Source: Cellvibrionaceae bacterium 1162T.S.0a.05
Lineage (GTDB): Bacteria; Pseudomonadota; Gammaproteobacteria; Pseudomonadales; Cellvibrionaceae
Direction: 5' to 3'
DNA length: 64,000 bases
NCBI GenBank assembly: GCA_000964245.1
Contig: LANB01000001.1
Location: forward strand, 3,227,501 to 3,291,500
Shown piece by piece: positions 49,148 to 59,403 of the stretch. Numbering within the stretch: the stretch's first letter is position 1; each line of letters starts with the position of its first letter. A model generated the notes under the pieces. The model had not been told where the DNA came from and did not search any database. It saw only the letters and a program-made list of their open reading frames with translations. The position numbers and the translations under genes were made by a program.

Positions 49148-50167
49148 ATGACAAGGGCACTTAAAGTCGCCGTGCTCGGCGGCGGTAGTTTTGGCACTGC
49201 GATCGCAAATATCGTGGCCACCAATGGTCATCATTCATGGCTATGGATGCGTGATGAGCAGCGCGCGGCGGCTTGTCAACAACAGCGTGAAAACCCGGAA
49301 TACTTACCGGGCTATCCCTTGCACGACAACCTGCAAGCTAGCGCCAGTTTGGCAGATTGCACAGAAGAAGCTGACATCGTTGTGATTTCCGTTCCCAGTA
49401 AATCATTTCGCGAGGTGACGCGAATCGTCGCGCCACATTTACAATCGAATGCGATGGTTATCAGCACCACCAAAGGGGTTGAAGCGGGTGGTTTTTTAAT
49501 GATGAGTCAGGTTCTCGCGCAAGAATTGAGCGACGTTCGCATTGGAGTTCTGAGTGGTCCGAACTTCGCGAAAGAAATTATTCAAAACCAATATACAGGC
49601 ACGGTCATTGCCAGTGAACACGAGGCCTTGATTGCCTGTGTGCGTGAGGTGTTTTCTTCCGGTACGTTCCGGGTCTATAGCAGTGCAGACCCTTACGGTG
49701 TTGAGTTGGCCGGGGTTTTAAAAAATATTTATGCGATTATCACCGGGCTTGCAAATGCCCTGGGCTGTGGTCACAACACCATTGCCATGTTGCTGACAAG
49801 AGGTTTGGCAGAAATGAGTCGCATGGGCCGTAAACTCGGCGCGCAGCCTTCCACTTTTTTAGGGCTTGCTGGCATGGGGGATCTTATTCTGACTTGTACC
49901 TCGGATCTCAGCCGCAATTATCGGGTCGGTTTTGCCGTGGGCAGTGGCAAAAGTCTGGAGCAGGCTGTAGAAGAAATTGGTCAGGTAGCCGAAGGTGTGA
50001 ATACCTTGAAAATTGTGAAGGAAAAAGCGGATGAATTAGAGGTGTATATGCCCCTGGTAAGCGGTTTGTATGCCATACTGATGCAAGGCCAAAACGTCCT
50101 GGATGTTGTCCAGGGTTTAATGACAGGTGAAATGAGCAGTGATGTCGATCTGCAAGGGGGAATCTAA
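49148..50167 (+). CDS. gpsA: Glycerol-3-phosphate dehydrogenase [NAD(P)+]
   Basis: 339 aa, makes sn-glycerol-3-phosphate from DHAP for phospholipids. Nucleotide site [44 protein letters not shown], catalytic Lys in [13 protein letters not shown], and [23 protein letters not shown] 49148 with GGGAAAG upstream is preferred over the in-frame ATG at 49094. Its stop overlaps the next start (TAATG). Confidence 0.96.
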   Translation: MTRALKVAVLGGGSFGTAIANIVATNGHHSWLWMRDEQRAAACQQQRENPEYLPGYPLHDNLQASASLADCTEEADIVVISVPSKSFREVTRIVAPHLQSNAMVISTTKGVEAGGFLMMSQVLAQELSDVRIGVLSGPNFAKEIIQNQYTGTVIASEHEALIACVREVFSSGTFRVYSSADPYGVELAGVLKNIYAIITGLANALGCGHNTIAMLLTRGLAEMSRMGRKLGAQPSTFLGLAGMGDLILTCTSDLSRNYRVGFAVGSGKSLEQAVEEIGQVAEGVNTLKIVKEKADELEVYMPLVSGLYAILMQGQNVLDVVQGLMTGEMSSDVDLQGGI

Positions 50168-50664
50168 TGGATGAACAACTCAAATCGAATCTGACGTCCA
50201 GCAAGCACTGGATACGTTTGCTTTATATGTTGCTGTTTGTGCTGGCTCTTTATGTCGCTTCTGTTGTAATGAGTGTACTGATTTTCGTACAGTTTTTATT
50301 TGCCTTGATTACCGGTAATAACAACTACCAATTGCGAAAATTTGGCGATGCCTTATCTATCTATATTTTTGATACGCTTCAGTTTTTAATTTACAACAGC
50401 GAAAATAAACCTTTTCCTTTTGCTGACTGGCCGGAATCCAAAGCAACCGAAACTGCTGAGGATGCGCAAGCCGAAGCGCCGGGCGCAGAACCAGACTCTG
50501 CCAGCAATGCAAAACCAAAAGCGACGCCCAGAAAAAAAGCCAGCCCCCGAAAAAAAGCGACAGCTAAAAAACCTGCAAAAGAAACGGATAGTGAACCACC
50601 GGCTGAGGAAGGAAACGGCGACTCTTCTGAAAATAAAACCCCAGACGATAAAAGTGAATCCTGA
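50167..50664 (+). CDS. DUF4389 membrane protein with basic C-terminal tail
   Basis: 165 aa. Two close membrane helices at ~18-60 (LYMLLFVLALYVASVVMSVL, IFVQFLFALITG), the DUF4389 signature LRKFGDALSIYIFDTLQFLIYNSENKPFPF (quoted across two parts of the domain) and a disordered Ala/Pro/Lys tail with PRKKASPRKKATAKKP. It is coupled to gpsA by a 1-nt overlap. This gpsA/DUF4389 pairing is common in Pseudomonas-like genomes; the function is unknown. The Lys-rich tail resembles nucleic-acid-binding tails but nothing more can be said. Confidence 0.82.
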   Translation: MDEQLKSNLTSSKHWIRLLYMLLFVLALYVASVVMSVLIFVQFLFALITGNNNYQLRKFGDALSIYIFDTLQFLIYNSENKPFPFADWPESKATETAEDAQAEAPGAEPDSASNAKPKATPRKKASPRKKATAKKPAKETDSEPPAEEGNGDSSENKTPDDKSES

Positions 50665-50669
50665 TTTCG

Positions 50670-51563
50670 ATGTATCAGGAGCGGGAATTCAAGGTTGGTG
50701 GGCTTACGCTTCGCGGGCGCCATTATGCCGCCGACCTGGAAGCTGAAAATACCGCAAACACAGGTACACGAAAACTGATTGCATTGCACGGTTGGTTAGA
50801 CAACTGTGCCTCCTTTGCCCGACTGGCACCTCTGCTACTTGAACAAAATTGCGAAATTCTTGCGCTCGATTTACCCGGTCATGGCCAGAGTGACCACCGA
50901 AACCACAGCGGTGCGTACAATATCTGGCAAGATATCCCGGATATTCTCCAAATTGCCGACCAGCTCGAATGGCAGAAATTTGGATTAATTGCACACTCTC
51001 GTGGCGCAATGATTGCAACTCTAAGCGCAGCACTTTGTCCGCAACGAATAAATTTTTTAGGTTTGATTGATGGTGTTGCACCTGTGCCGATTAAGGAGGA
51101 TGAAACCTTTGAGCAAATGCAAAGAGCGATAGAAGGGGCGCTTGCAATACGCGACAAGCAGCGTTCAACCTACAGCTCATTTGCCTCGGCAGTGAAAGCG
51201 CGCGAACAAGGTTTTACTGCACTGGATCATGAAGATGCGCTTATGTTGGCAGAGCGCGGCGTTAAACAGGATGGCGATGTCTGGTACTGGGCGAGCGATA
51301 AAAAACTGTTAATCCCTTCGGAAATCAAATTTACGCAGAAGCAACTTGAAGAGTATCTTCTTAAACTGCAAATCGATCTGAATGTAGTGTTAGCGAATAA
51401 TGGGTTGATTACTGATTTCGCTTTTCTGGTAGATTGGCTGAAAGGCTTTTCCCGCGTCAAAATTACCATGGTCGATGGCGGTCATCACTTACATATGCAT
51501 CAGTCTGCAGAGGCGGTGGCTGAGGTTTTTGCCAAGGTATTGCCGCCCGCTCATGACGCATGA
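50670..51563 (+). CDS. Alpha/beta hydrolase
   Basis: 297 aa. ALHGWLDNCASFARLAPLL (oxyanion region), nucleophile elbow IAHSRGAM (Ser), acid in the VLANNGLITD area and His in VDGGHHLHMH. The substrate is unknown; MEST-like serine hydrolases share this pattern. It follows the DUF4389 gene by 5 bp, so it belongs to the gpsA operon. It is convergent with folE. Confidence 0.82.
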   Translation: MYQEREFKVGGLTLRGRHYAADLEAENTANTGTRKLIALHGWLDNCASFARLAPLLLEQNCEILALDLPGHGQSDHRNHSGAYNIWQDIPDILQIADQLEWQKFGLIAHSRGAMIATLSAALCPQRINFLGLIDGVAPVPIKEDETFEQMQRAIEGALAIRDKQRSTYSSFASAVKAREQGFTALDHEDALMLAERGVKQDGDVWYWASDKKLLIPSEIKFTQKQLEEYLLKLQIDLNVVLANNGLITDFAFLVDWLKGFSRVKITMVDGGHHLHMHQSAEAVAEVFAKVLPPAHDA

Positions 51564-51645
51564 GCGAGGGCGTTGAGGTATTTCAGATCGGGTAATAGGT
51601 CTAAGGGGCTGTGTGTCCTGCCACCTGTTTTCGTACCGCTTTTTG

Positions 51646-52185
51646 TTATTGCAATAAAGACAGAAATTCGTTGCGAGTACTCAGGTTGTTGCGAAAATAG
51701 CCCAGCATCGCAGAGGTCTTCATCGACGAATTCTGTTTTTCCACACCGCGCATCATCATGCACAAGTGTTTGGCTTCAATGATCACGCCAACCCCTTTGG
51801 CACCCGTCACTTCCTGAATGGTGGAAGCAATTTCCGTGGTCAATTGTTCCTGAATTTGTAAACGGCGTGCGTATTTATCAACGATACGCGCCACCTTGGA
51901 AAGACCGATCACCTGGCCATTGGGGATATAGCCAACATGTGCCTTACCGATGAATGGCAGCATATGGTGTTCACAGAGAGAAAAAAGCTCGATGTCCTTC
52001 ACGACCACCATGTCATTGGAGTCGGTTGGGAAAATTGCGTCATTCACCACCTCTTCGGTCGTCATACGGTAACCGCTGGTGAGGAATTCATAGGCTTTCG
52101 CCGCGCGTGCAGGGGTGTCGACCAGCCCTGGGCGGCTTAAATCCTCGCCCATGGCTTTAATCATTTGTTCAAACAAGTCTTTCAA
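51646..52185 (-). CDS. folE: GTP cyclohydrolase I
   Basis: 179 aa, makes dihydroneopterin triphosphate for folate. Zinc ligands in [18 protein letters not shown] and [29 protein letters not shown] marks the start of the conserved domain. The frame extends to 52398, but TTG 52185 has GGAG exactly 6 nt upstream (52192-52195) and gives [16 protein letters not shown], the usual length of short FolE proteins. The longer frame would overlap prmB on the other strand. Confidence 0.93.
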   Translation of the reverse strand: MKDLFEQMIKAMGEDLSRPGLVDTPARAAKAYEFLTSGYRMTTEEVVNDAIFPTDSNDMVVVKDIELFSLCEHHMLPFIGKAHVGYIPNGQVIGLSKVARIVDKYARRLQIQEQLTTEIASTIQEVTGAKGVGVIIEAKHLCMMMRGVEKQNSSMKTSAMLGYFRNNLSTRNEFLSLLQ

Positions 52186-52269
52186 GTGTCGCTCCAGTTC
52201 GGATTGAAAATTAGGCGAGGGCCTGGAAAAGGCGTTAGAATAGCCGCCTTTTTTCCAGATTGCCAAACT

Positions 52270-53169
52270 ATGTTTGCCAGCGAATGCAGTGTTGAGGACA
52301 TGATTGTCGCCGGAGCGCGGTATTTTGAGGAGGCCTCGCTGTATTTCGGGCATGGCACCGATAACGCGATGGACGAAGCCGCCGTATTGGTTGCCCATGT
52401 GCTGAGCTATGACTGGGAAACCCTATTGGCAAATCTGGAGCAGCGGATGAATACAGCGCAGCAAGAAAAGGCTCAGGCACTGTTCAATCTGCGAGTGGAA
52501 AAGGCGGTGCCTGCTGCGTATTTGACAGGTGAAGCCTGGTTTGCCGGCATGAAATTCAAAGCAGACAAACGCGCGCTAGTCCCACGCTCGCCCCTGGCCG
52601 AATTAATTCGACAGCGCTGCCGCCCCTGGTTACACGCTGAACCAAAACGGATTCTGGATTTGTGTTGTGGTGGTGGATGTATCGGTTTGGCTTGCGCTAA
52701 ATATTTTGAGGAAGCCGAGGTCTTGCTCAGCGATATTTCGGAAGAGGCGTTGGTGTTGGCAAGGGAAAATATCCAGTTACACGGAATGCAAAGCCGGGTA
52801 ACAGCTCAATATTCCGATGCTTTTCAAAGCCTGGAAGGGCGATTTGACTTGATTATTTCGAACCCGCCCTACGTCGACGCGCGAGATCTGGCAACAATGC
52901 CGCGTGAATACCATGCCGAACCTGCAATTGCCCTGGGTTCAGGTGAAGATGGTCTGGACTTTACCAGAACGATATTGCAACACGCTGAAAAATATTTAAA
53001 TCCAAAAGGCACGCTCATTGTCGAAATTGGAAACAGTGCAGAGGCCCTGGAAGCGCAATTGCCAGAAGTACCATTTATGTGGCCGGAGTTCGAACACGGC
53101 GGTCACGGGGTATTTATATTGAGCTTCGATGATTTGAAAAAGTATCGAGAATTGTTCAAAAACTTTTGA
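52270..53169 (+). CDS. prmB: 50S ribosomal protein L3 N5-glutamine methyltransferase
   Basis: 299 aa. Methylates a glutamine of ribosomal protein L3. N-terminal helical domain ([20 protein letters not shown]), [18 protein letters not shown] site [19 protein letters not shown] and the catalytic NPPY in [17 protein letters not shown]; [12 protein letters not shown] (seen as [12 protein letters not shown]) is the PrmB-specific phrase. ATG 52270 is chosen because homology begins there. It is divergent from folE with an ~85-bp promoter gap and precedes aroC, as in Pseudomonas. Confidence 0.94.
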   Translation: MFASECSVEDMIVAGARYFEEASLYFGHGTDNAMDEAAVLVAHVLSYDWETLLANLEQRMNTAQQEKAQALFNLRVEKAVPAAYLTGEAWFAGMKFKADKRALVPRSPLAELIRQRCRPWLHAEPKRILDLCCGGGCIGLACAKYFEEAEVLLSDISEEALVLARENIQLHGMQSRVTAQYSDAFQSLEGRFDLIISNPPYVDARDLATMPREYHAEPAIALGSGEDGLDFTRTILQHAEKYLNPKGTLIVEIGNSAEALEAQLPEVPFMWPEFEHGGHGVFILSFDDLKKYRELFKNF

Positions 53170-53239
53170 TCTTGATTGATACGGAACAAATTAAGCCCAA
53201 GGCTATAGCTTGAAAGAAACAGAGTAAAGTAGAGAAATT

Positions 53240-54340
53240 ATGTCAGGAAATACTTTCGGAAAATTATTTACGGTAACCAGCTTCGGTGAAAGCCACGGTT
53301 TAGCTTTGGGTGCCATAGTAGATGGATGCCCGCCCGGAATTGAATTGAGCGAAGAGGATCTCCAGCGAGATCTGGACAGAAGAAAACCTGGAACCAGTCG
53401 CTACACGACGCAACGAAAAGAAGCGGACAGCGTAAAAATTCTTTCGGGGGTGTTCGAAGGAAAAACCACTGGAACACCGATTGGCTTATTAATCGAAAAT
53501 ACAGATCAGCGTTCCAAAGACTACTCGGAAATCAAAAACACCTTCCGCCCTGCACATGCAGACTACACCTACCAACACAAATATGGCATACGCGACTATC
53601 GCGGCGGTGGACGCTCCTCTGCTCGAGAAACTGCAATGCGCGTCGCAGCAGGAGCAATCGCAAAAAAAGTACTGGCCGAAACCTGGGGAATCAAAATTCA
53701 GGGTTATTTATCGCAACTCGGCCCAATTAAAATTGAAAAAGTCGATTTGGACCAGGTAGAACAAAACCCGTTTTTCTGCCCGGATGTCGATAAAGTGCCG
53801 GAAATGGAAAGCTACATGCAAGCACTCAACAAGGAAGGAAATTCCGTCGGTGCAAAAATCACTGTCGTTGCGACCGGTATGATGCCTGGTTTGGGAGAGC
53901 CCATTTTTGATCGTCTCGATGCTGATATTGCACATGCGATGATGGGAATAAATGCCGTAAAAGGTGTGGAGATTGGCGCGGGGTTTGATTCCGTTGCCCA
54001 AAAAGGCACTGATCACCGCGACGAGATTACACCGGAAGGCTTTCTTTCCAATAATGCAGGTGGTGTACTGGGCGGCATCAGTTCCGGCCAGGATTTAATT
54101 GCACATATTGCTTTGAAGCCGACATCGAGCATGCGTTTGCCGGGTAAAAGTATCGATGTCGATGGCAATCCCATTGAAGTTGTGACGAAGGGGCGGCACG
54201 ACCCTTGTGTTGGAATTCGCGCAACGCCTATTGCTGAGGCGATGATGGCATTGGTTCTGTTGGATCATGCTATGCGACATCGTGCGCAGAATGGCGATGT
54301 TGTTGTTTCTACGCCTGTGGTGCCGGCTGGTTCTAATTAA
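53240..54340 (+). CDS. aroC: Chorismate synthase
   Basis: 366 aa; FMN-dependent last step of the shikimate pathway. [39 protein letters not shown], the Arg/Gly-rich [20 protein letters not shown] and [17 protein letters not shown] are the three family signatures. It starts 70 bp after prmB and probably shares its transcript. It is followed within 31 bp by palindrome H. Confidence 0.96.
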   Translation: MSGNTFGKLFTVTSFGESHGLALGAIVDGCPPGIELSEEDLQRDLDRRKPGTSRYTTQRKEADSVKILSGVFEGKTTGTPIGLLIENTDQRSKDYSEIKNTFRPAHADYTYQHKYGIRDYRGGGRSSARETAMRVAAGAIAKKVLAETWGIKIQGYLSQLGPIKIEKVDLDQVEQNPFFCPDVDKVPEMESYMQALNKEGNSVGAKITVVATGMMPGLGEPIFDRLDADIAHAMMGINAVKGVEIGAGFDSVAQKGTDHRDEITPEGFLSNNAGGVLGGISSGQDLIAHIALKPTSSMRLPGKSIDVDGNPIEVVTKGRHDPCVGIRATPIAEAMMALVLLDHAMRHRAQNGDVVVSTPVVPAGSN

Positions 54341-54370
54341 TTCTATCTCGTGTGAATTGGCGCGTCGTGG

Positions 54371-54485
54371 GAACACTGATTGCGAGGTGGTCCCTTGTGA
54401 AAACACATAAATACATCCATGTAGCTCCTTCGGGCCTTCCCTGGCCCGAAAGGTTTCACAAGGGCCCACCTCACACTCAGTGTTC
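54371..54485 (+). repeat. 115-bp palindromic element, copy H (forward; partner of I)
   Basis: Arms 54371-54402 and 54454-54485 pair except at positions 10, 13 and 21. Core ACATAAATACATCCATGTAG; inner hairpin TTCGGGCC-TTCCCT-GGCCCGAA. Beyond the right arm CTCACGCGAG can pair with the CGCGTCGTGG-like left flank. Confidence 0.93.
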
Positions 54486-54635
54486 TGCGTAGCTCACGCG
54501 AGATTCGAGAAAGAAAGCTTTAAAGTTTTTTTGAAGAACTGCGTTAGGTGAAATCTTGAATTCGCTGAATGAATAAACGCTCTTCTCGAATAAAAAATTT
54601 ATTTCCGGTTTTTTATTTTCGCGAGAAACTGGAAT

Positions 54636-54750
54636 GAACACTGAGTACACGGAGGCAGGTTGCGAAACCTTTCGGGCCAGGGAAGGCCCGAAGGAGCTAC
54701 ACGGACGTATCCATGCGTTTTCGCAACCTGCCTCCTTGTGATCAGTGTTC
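54636..54750 (-). repeat. 115-bp palindromic element, copy I (reverse; partner of H)
   Basis: Arms 54636-54667 and 54719-54750 pair except around positions 10-15. The core reads on the reverse strand; inner hairpin TTCGGGCC-AGGGAA-GGCCCGAA. In the 150-bp spacer to H, ATTCGAGAA and TTCTCGAAT form a further 9-bp dyad. The spacer is gene-free. Confidence 0.93.
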
Positions 54751-54842
54751 CTGCGAAACTCCAGGCAAAATGAGAAGGCCGAATTACAGAATCACGCCTA
54801 ACGCGAAAACCTATAATTTAAATACAGAAACCAAAGCTACTA

Positions 54843-56003
54843 ATGCAAAGCCTGCCTTACAAGAGAATCTCCCTGGTCTATTTCACATACTTCTCGGTTG
54901 TAGGCATCCTTACTCCGTATTGGAGCTTATACCTCGACTACCTCGCGTTCAGTCCTAGCGCTATAGGAATGATAATCGCCATTCCAATGATCACCAAAGT
55001 GTTAGCACCCAATATTTGGGGTTGGCTAGCAGATCGCAGCGGCCGACGTTTGTTGGTGGCCCGTTTGGGGGCCGCCGGTTCGTTGTTATTTTTTAGTGGG
55101 CTGCTGTTTCAACAACCTCTTTGGATGTTCGTGTTTTTGATTGCAGCCTTCAGTTTTTTTTGGAATGCGATCCACGCACAGTTTGAAGTTGTGACCTTAA
55201 ATTACCTGAAAGACAAACCAGAAAGTTACAGTCATGTAAGAGTGTGGGGGTCGGTAGGTTTTATTCTGGTTGTTCTGGTTTTGGGGTTTGTTCTCGATCG
55301 GGTTTCAGCCGCTTCTATTCCGTGGTTTATTTGGGTTTTTTTGTTAGGCATTATGCTTTCATCACTGACTCTGCCCAAGCAGGATCAAAGCCCTTCGCAT
55401 AAGGCGATGGGAAACTTTCTCGGTATATTAAAAAACCGTCGGATATTGCTGTTTTTTCTTTTGCTGTTTTTGATTCAATTTTCTCTGGGGATTTATCACG
55501 CATTTTTTAGTTTGTATATGGAAGGCTATGGTTATAGCAAGACTTCCATAGGGCTGTTTTGGTCGCTGGGTGTGTTGGCGGAAATTATCCTGTTTTTGTT
55601 TGTGCCTCGCCTGTTAAAAAATTACAGCTTGAATACGCTGATTGCCTTAACACTGGTGTTAAGTTTTATCCGCTGGATTATTACCGCTTTCTTTGCCGAT
55701 GTGCTGCTTCTTATTTTGCTGGCGCAATGCCTTCATGCTTTTACTTTTGGGATGACACATGCCGTTGCAATTGAGTTTGTGCGTCGTGAATTCGGGGAGG
55801 GTCAACAGAGTCAGGGGCAGGCGTTTTACAATGCCGTGGGCTTCGGTGCCGCCAATGCCTTCGGCAGTATTGTTGGTGGGTATTTGTTTGAAGTGCCCTT
55901 ACTTGCAATGCCCGGTCAATTCGCTTTTTGTGCTTCTATTGCCATTGTTTGCCTGGCAGCCATTCTCTTTATGCAAATGCGAAGGGGGTTCAGTAGGGAA
56001 TAA
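54843..56003 (+). CDS. MFS transporter (HcaT/PPP-like, MFS_1_like)
   Basis: 386 aa, about 12 membrane helices. VYFTYFSVVGILTPYWSLYL is the family N-terminus, WGWLADRSGRRLLVARLG the motif A loop, and SHVRVWGSVGFILVV the typical MFS_1_like phrase seen in phenylpropionate (HcaT) and nucleoside-type permeases. The substrate is not determined. It lies downstream of palindrome I and 77 bp upstream of an unrelated secreted-protein gene. Confidence 0.87.
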   Translation: MQSLPYKRISLVYFTYFSVVGILTPYWSLYLDYLAFSPSAIGMIIAIPMITKVLAPNIWGWLADRSGRRLLVARLGAAGSLLFFSGLLFQQPLWMFVFLIAAFSFFWNAIHAQFEVVTLNYLKDKPESYSHVRVWGSVGFILVVLVLGFVLDRVSAASIPWFIWVFLLGIMLSSLTLPKQDQSPSHKAMGNFLGILKNRRILLFFLLLFLIQFSLGIYHAFFSLYMEGYGYSKTSIGLFWSLGVLAEIILFLFVPRLLKNYSLNTLIALTLVLSFIRWIITAFFADVLLLILLAQCLHAFTFGMTHAVAIEFVRREFGEGQQSQGQAFYNAVGFGAANAFGSIVGGYLFEVPLLAMPGQFAFCASIAIVCLAAILFMQMRRGFSRE

Positions 56004-56080
56004 GGGGGCGGGCCCATCAAAACCTGGAGCCTTGAGCCGGATGGTCTAAGCTATATAAAGTGTCACCGGAGGGCCACACA

Positions 56081-56998
56081 GTGCGTACTTATTCTTCACT
56101 TCTTGTCTTTTTTAGTCTTATTTTCTCTATATCGGCATACAGCGCCGAGCAGTGTGGCGCGATAAATTGCGATTGCTACGCGCTGGAAAATCTGAATTGG
56201 CAGGAAACATGCCGCAAGCGACAACTGGCAATGGTGGATGCATGTCAAAAAGGTAAGAAGGGCTACGGCTACTGTTCAGTGCATGGGCCTGCGGCCTCAC
56301 CGCTGCCTCTGGCGCTGGAGCTCAGTGAGGAAAAAGTGCTTGATACAGATTCGCTCTCGTCGCTCTACAAAAAGGTTGCGGCGATTTACTGGGCGACGCA
56401 TAAAGATCTTGATTATATGACCGAGAACGCGGACAAGACTCCGCCGGTTGAATTCGAAGGAAAGGTCAAGGCCATATTGGCCAATGTTGAATCGCTGTTT
56501 TCTATCCAGAAGCAAATAACCCAAAGTTGGAACAAGTCCGGTAATGCGGATGAGGCACAGTCTTCATGGCGTGATTTCTCTTCTGATCAATACGCAATGG
56601 GGAGACAGCTTGAAGAGGCCGGGCGGTTATTCTGGCGGGTAGGTGGTCAACGTGCTGCCGAAGAGAGGAAAAGTTTTGAGACCATGTCATTTGACTTGAT
56701 CAAGACATCCGGGAAAGTTCTGGAGCAAGCTGCTCACGCTTACGCGCAATCGGGGCAACACGGGAAAGCTGCGAGTAATTGGCAAGAGGCATCGCAAAGC
56801 CTGGAGTTCTTGATAGGCATTATCAGTGCGCGAGCACCCAATTCACGAGAAGTTGAAGATCTTCGGTTTTTACAGGCTGCTCGCATGTACCGAGCGAGTT
56901 ACCACTGGGCCCTTGAGAAGAAGGAATCAGAGGCTGAAAACAGCCTCAAGAAAGCCAGCGAGATTTTCAATGGAAAAGTGGACGCTGCTGCCGGTTAA
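56081..56998 (+). CDS. Secreted helical protein of unknown function with N-terminal Cys cluster
   Basis: 305 aa. GTG 56081 has GGAGGG 7 nt upstream and gives a clear signal peptide (YSSLLVFFSLIFSISAYSA); the earlier GTG 56060 lacks a ribosome site. The mature N-terminus has six Cys within ~50 residues (EQCGAINCDCYAL, ETCRKR, DACQKG, GYCSVHG). The rest is alpha-helical with TPR-like pairs (LEQAAHAYAQSGQHGKAASN, LQAARMYRASYHWALEK). I do not recognise the family. Probably a periplasmic scaffold. Confidence 0.6.
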   Translation: MRTYSSLLVFFSLIFSISAYSAEQCGAINCDCYALENLNWQETCRKRQLAMVDACQKGKKGYGYCSVHGPAASPLPLALELSEEKVLDTDSLSSLYKKVAAIYWATHKDLDYMTENADKTPPVEFEGKVKAILANVESLFSIQKQITQSWNKSGNADEAQSSWRDFSSDQYAMGRQLEEAGRLFWRVGGQRAAEERKSFETMSFDLIKTSGKVLEQAAHAYAQSGQHGKAASNWQEASQSLEFLIGIISARAPNSREVEDLRFLQAARMYRASYHWALEKKESEAENSLKKASEIFNGKVDAAAG

Positions 56999-57026
56999 CG
57001 AGTAGCCGGTTAATAAACCGCGTCAA

Positions 57027-57812
57027 TCAGAAGTGAAAGACTATAGCGGCATAGGTGCCGTCAAAATCCAGGTCAACTTCCAGATCATCGTCCGCATCCA
57101 CTTGCACAGACATTTTGCGATAGCCTAATTCCAGCCCCAGGCTCGCAGCCACTGCGGAATACATATAGCCAACGCGCGCTTCAAGATCCTGCAATTTGTC
57201 ATCGTCCAGGCCAATATAATTAATCGTACCGCCAACGTAAAAGCCGCTCAAAGGCAGGTCGATTTGTACCCGGCCATACAGCATCGGAGCGGTCTCGGAA
57301 AAGTCGACACTTTCGCTTAAGCTCTCATTGCCACTTGTGGCTCGAATTGCACCACCGCCATCAAAACTGCGAAAGGTCGCGCCGATATCGGCACTGGCGA
57401 TATTGTCGAGAATTTCGTAATACAAGGTGTAATCGGTGTGACTGAGATCAAGGCCAGTCGCAACTTCAGTACCAGCGGGAAAGACCACTTCATCAAAAAC
57501 GAAATCAGATTCGAGTGTATTGGTGCCGCGCGCTTCCAGATCAGTTTGAGTAATTCGAATATTGGGTAAAACTGGCACGGGGTGCTCAAGTGCGAGGTAG
57601 AAATAATTGGCATCCTCACCGGAAAGGCCAAGTTCATTGGTTGTGATCGTCTGACTCACACCAAATTCACCACCGATATCAGCTTGCCAGATACCCGCGC
57701 CTGCGTGCAAACCGATGGTATCGGCCTGGCTGGCAGTGGCGAAGCCGAGGGCGGTAGTGAGGGTGAGAGCGGACAACGAAAGTCGGAGCAGGGGGGAAAC
57801 CGGCGTTTTCAT
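57027..57812 (-). CDS. TIGR04219-type outer-membrane beta-barrel protein
   Basis: 261 aa. Signal peptide ending FATASQA, then GLHAGAGIWQADIGGEFG, the family-typical opening (one amphipathic strand after DTIG). The body alternates strands and acidic turns, and the last residues TYAAIVFHF end in Phe, a barrel-assembly signal. Function unknown. It is transcribed toward the hypothetical secreted gene and lies 84 bp from the upstream LysR gene on the same strand. Confidence 0.78.
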   Translation of the reverse strand: MKTPVSPLLRLSLSALTLTTALGFATASQADTIGLHAGAGIWQADIGGEFGVSQTITTNELGLSGEDANYFYLALEHPVPVLPNIRITQTDLEARGTNTLESDFVFDEVVFPAGTEVATGLDLSHTDYTLYYEILDNIASADIGATFRSFDGGGAIRATSGNESLSESVDFSETAPMLYGRVQIDLPLSGFYVGGTINYIGLDDDKLQDLEARVGYMYSAVAASLGLELGYRKMSVQVDADDDLEVDLDFDGTYAAIVFHF

Positions 57813-57896
57813 AATATCGGCCTTTATTGCTTATTCGGGATATTGAACCTTTGTTATAGCAAAATTACCCCACAGAAAGTGTGAATACTGGCCAAT

Positions 57897-58769
57897 TTAG
57901 AGGCGTTTGGCGCGTAATAACGCATAAAAAGCCTGAGCAGCCTTGCCCATCGTGCGTTTTTGATGTTTTACCACGCCGAGTTGACGTACCAGGGAAACGT
58001 CTTTAATGGCTAGAGGGTGCAGGTTTTTATCCAGCATACTGCGTGGTAACACTGTCCAGCCAAGCCCCACCGAGGCCATCATTTTGATGGTTTCGAGGTA
58101 ATTGGTTGCCATATTGAGATTCAGCTTCAAGTTACGCTGGGCAAAGGCCTGTTGTACCAGTCGGCCAGTAAAGGTGTTTAAATCCGGGAGAATTGCCGCT
58201 TCATGGCTGAGCATCTCGAGGTCAATCGATTTTCGACGTGCCAGGGCATGATCGCGGGATGCCACGAAAACCAGCTCATCTCGCCAGATAACTTCCCCTT
58301 CGAGCGGCGGTTCCAGCTCGGGTGCCAGGGTGACTACCGCAAAGTCCACGTCACCACGTATCACCTTTTCGTGGGCCTGTTCTGAATCGAGAAATTCAAA
58401 CTGTAAGTTCACTTCGCGATGCGAAGAGGCAAACTCGCGCAAAATCGGCGGCAAGTGGTGCAAGCCGATGTGGTGGCTGGTCGCCACCCGCAAACTCCCG
58501 ACAATCTCGCCCGACAACTCGCGAATACTGCGTTCGGTTTCGCGCATATCCTGCAGAATGGTCATTGCGCGCGGAAGTAGGGTTTGTCCCGCTTCTGTGA
58601 GGGTGACTTCACGGCCGAGTCGATCAAATAGTGGGTGGTTGAGGCGCGTTTCGAGGGATGAGATGCGTTTGCTGATAGCAGGTTGGGTTAAATGCAGTTG
58701 TTGGGCCGCCAGTGAGAATGAGCTGTGCTCGGCGACGGCAACAAAGGCTTTGAGGGCATCGGTATCCAT
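57897..58769 (-). CDS. LysR-family transcriptional regulator
   Basis: 290 aa. Helix-turn-helix at ~15-60 (FVAVAEHSSFSLAAQQLHLT, QPAISKRISSLE), then a substrate-binding domain starting near 90 (GSLRVATSHHIGLHHLPPIL). Its position divergent from leuC matches the LysR gene beside leuCD in Pseudomonas, so it may control leucine synthesis, but the palindrome pair J/K lies in the 634-bp gap between them. Effector unknown. Confidence 0.88.
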   Translation of the reverse strand: MDTDALKAFVAVAEHSSFSLAAQQLHLTQPAISKRISSLETRLNHPLFDRLGREVTLTEAGQTLLPRAMTILQDMRETERSIRELSGEIVGSLRVATSHHIGLHHLPPILREFASSHREVNLQFEFLDSEQAHEKVIRGDVDFAVVTLAPELEPPLEGEVIWRDELVFVASRDHALARRKSIDLEMLSHEAAILPDLNTFTGRLVQQAFAQRNLKLNLNMATNYLETIKMMASVGLGWTVLPRSMLDKNLHPLAIKDVSLVRQLGVVKHQKRTMGKAAQAFYALLRAKRL

Positions 58770-58914
58770 AAGGCCGAAGTTTATGGGATAACTTATTTTT
58801 ATGCAATTAATGAAAATAATGAATTTGAGTTATTTGATTGGTCTCTCTAAAATGCCGGCCAATCGAAGTTTGTTCTTTTGTATTGGGTCGCTTTGTTTTT
58901 GGCTCTTCGCGTAA

Positions 58915-59029
58915 GGCCATCAATCACAAGGTGCCCCTTTGCGAAAACGCATGAATACATCCATGTAGCTCCTTCGCGCCGTCCCTGGCGCGAAAGGTTT
59001 CGCAAAGGGGCACCTTGCACTTGATGGCC
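58915..59029 (+). repeat. 115-bp palindromic element, copy J (forward; partner of K)
   Basis: Arms 58915-58946 and 58998-59029 pair except at positions 10-12 (TCAC against GTGC). Core GCATGAATACATCCATGTAG; inner hairpin TTCGCGCC-GTCCCT-GGCGCGAA. The arms begin GGCCATCAAT, unlike any other copy, yet still pair. Confidence 0.93.
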
Positions 59030-59188
59030 GGAAGGATAATGCCTTGTAAGCCGAAGATTTGGCTGCAAATGCGAGATTAACATTGTGACTCGAAAGCAGA
59101 ACAAACTGACTTTAAATGCAGATAGTTCTATATAGATAGTTCTATTTTGAGGTTGGTTTTCAGGACTTCTTTGGCTCGTGATTTTTCC

Positions 59189-59303
59189 GATCACTGAGTG
59201 CAAGGAGGGCGGGTGTGAAACCTTTCGCGCCAGGGATGGCGCGAAGGAGCTACATGGATGTATTCATGCGTTTTCACACCCGCCCTCCTTGTGATCAGTG
59301 ATC
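59189..59303 (-). repeat. 115-bp palindromic element, copy K (reverse; partner of J)
   Basis: Arms 59189-59220 and 59272-59303 pair except at positions 10-12. The core reads on the reverse strand; inner hairpin TTCGCGCC-AGGGAT-GGCGCGAA. The 159-bp spacer to J contains a direct repeat of ATAGATAGTTCTAT-like sequence near 59120-59150 and no gene. It lies 100 bp before leuC. Confidence 0.93.
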
Positions 59304-59403
59304 TCAAGCGATAAACCCCAAAGCCAAAGAAGATCCTGAAAACCAACAAATACTTGCGAAAAAACCGCAAAAAAGACTGAGAAAGAAACCCTGGAGAAAG
59401 AAA

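Noticed and set aside
52186-52398. N-terminal extension of folE to 52398
   Set aside because: Would overlap the prmB start on the other strand and has no family match; TTG 52185 has a well-placed GGAG.
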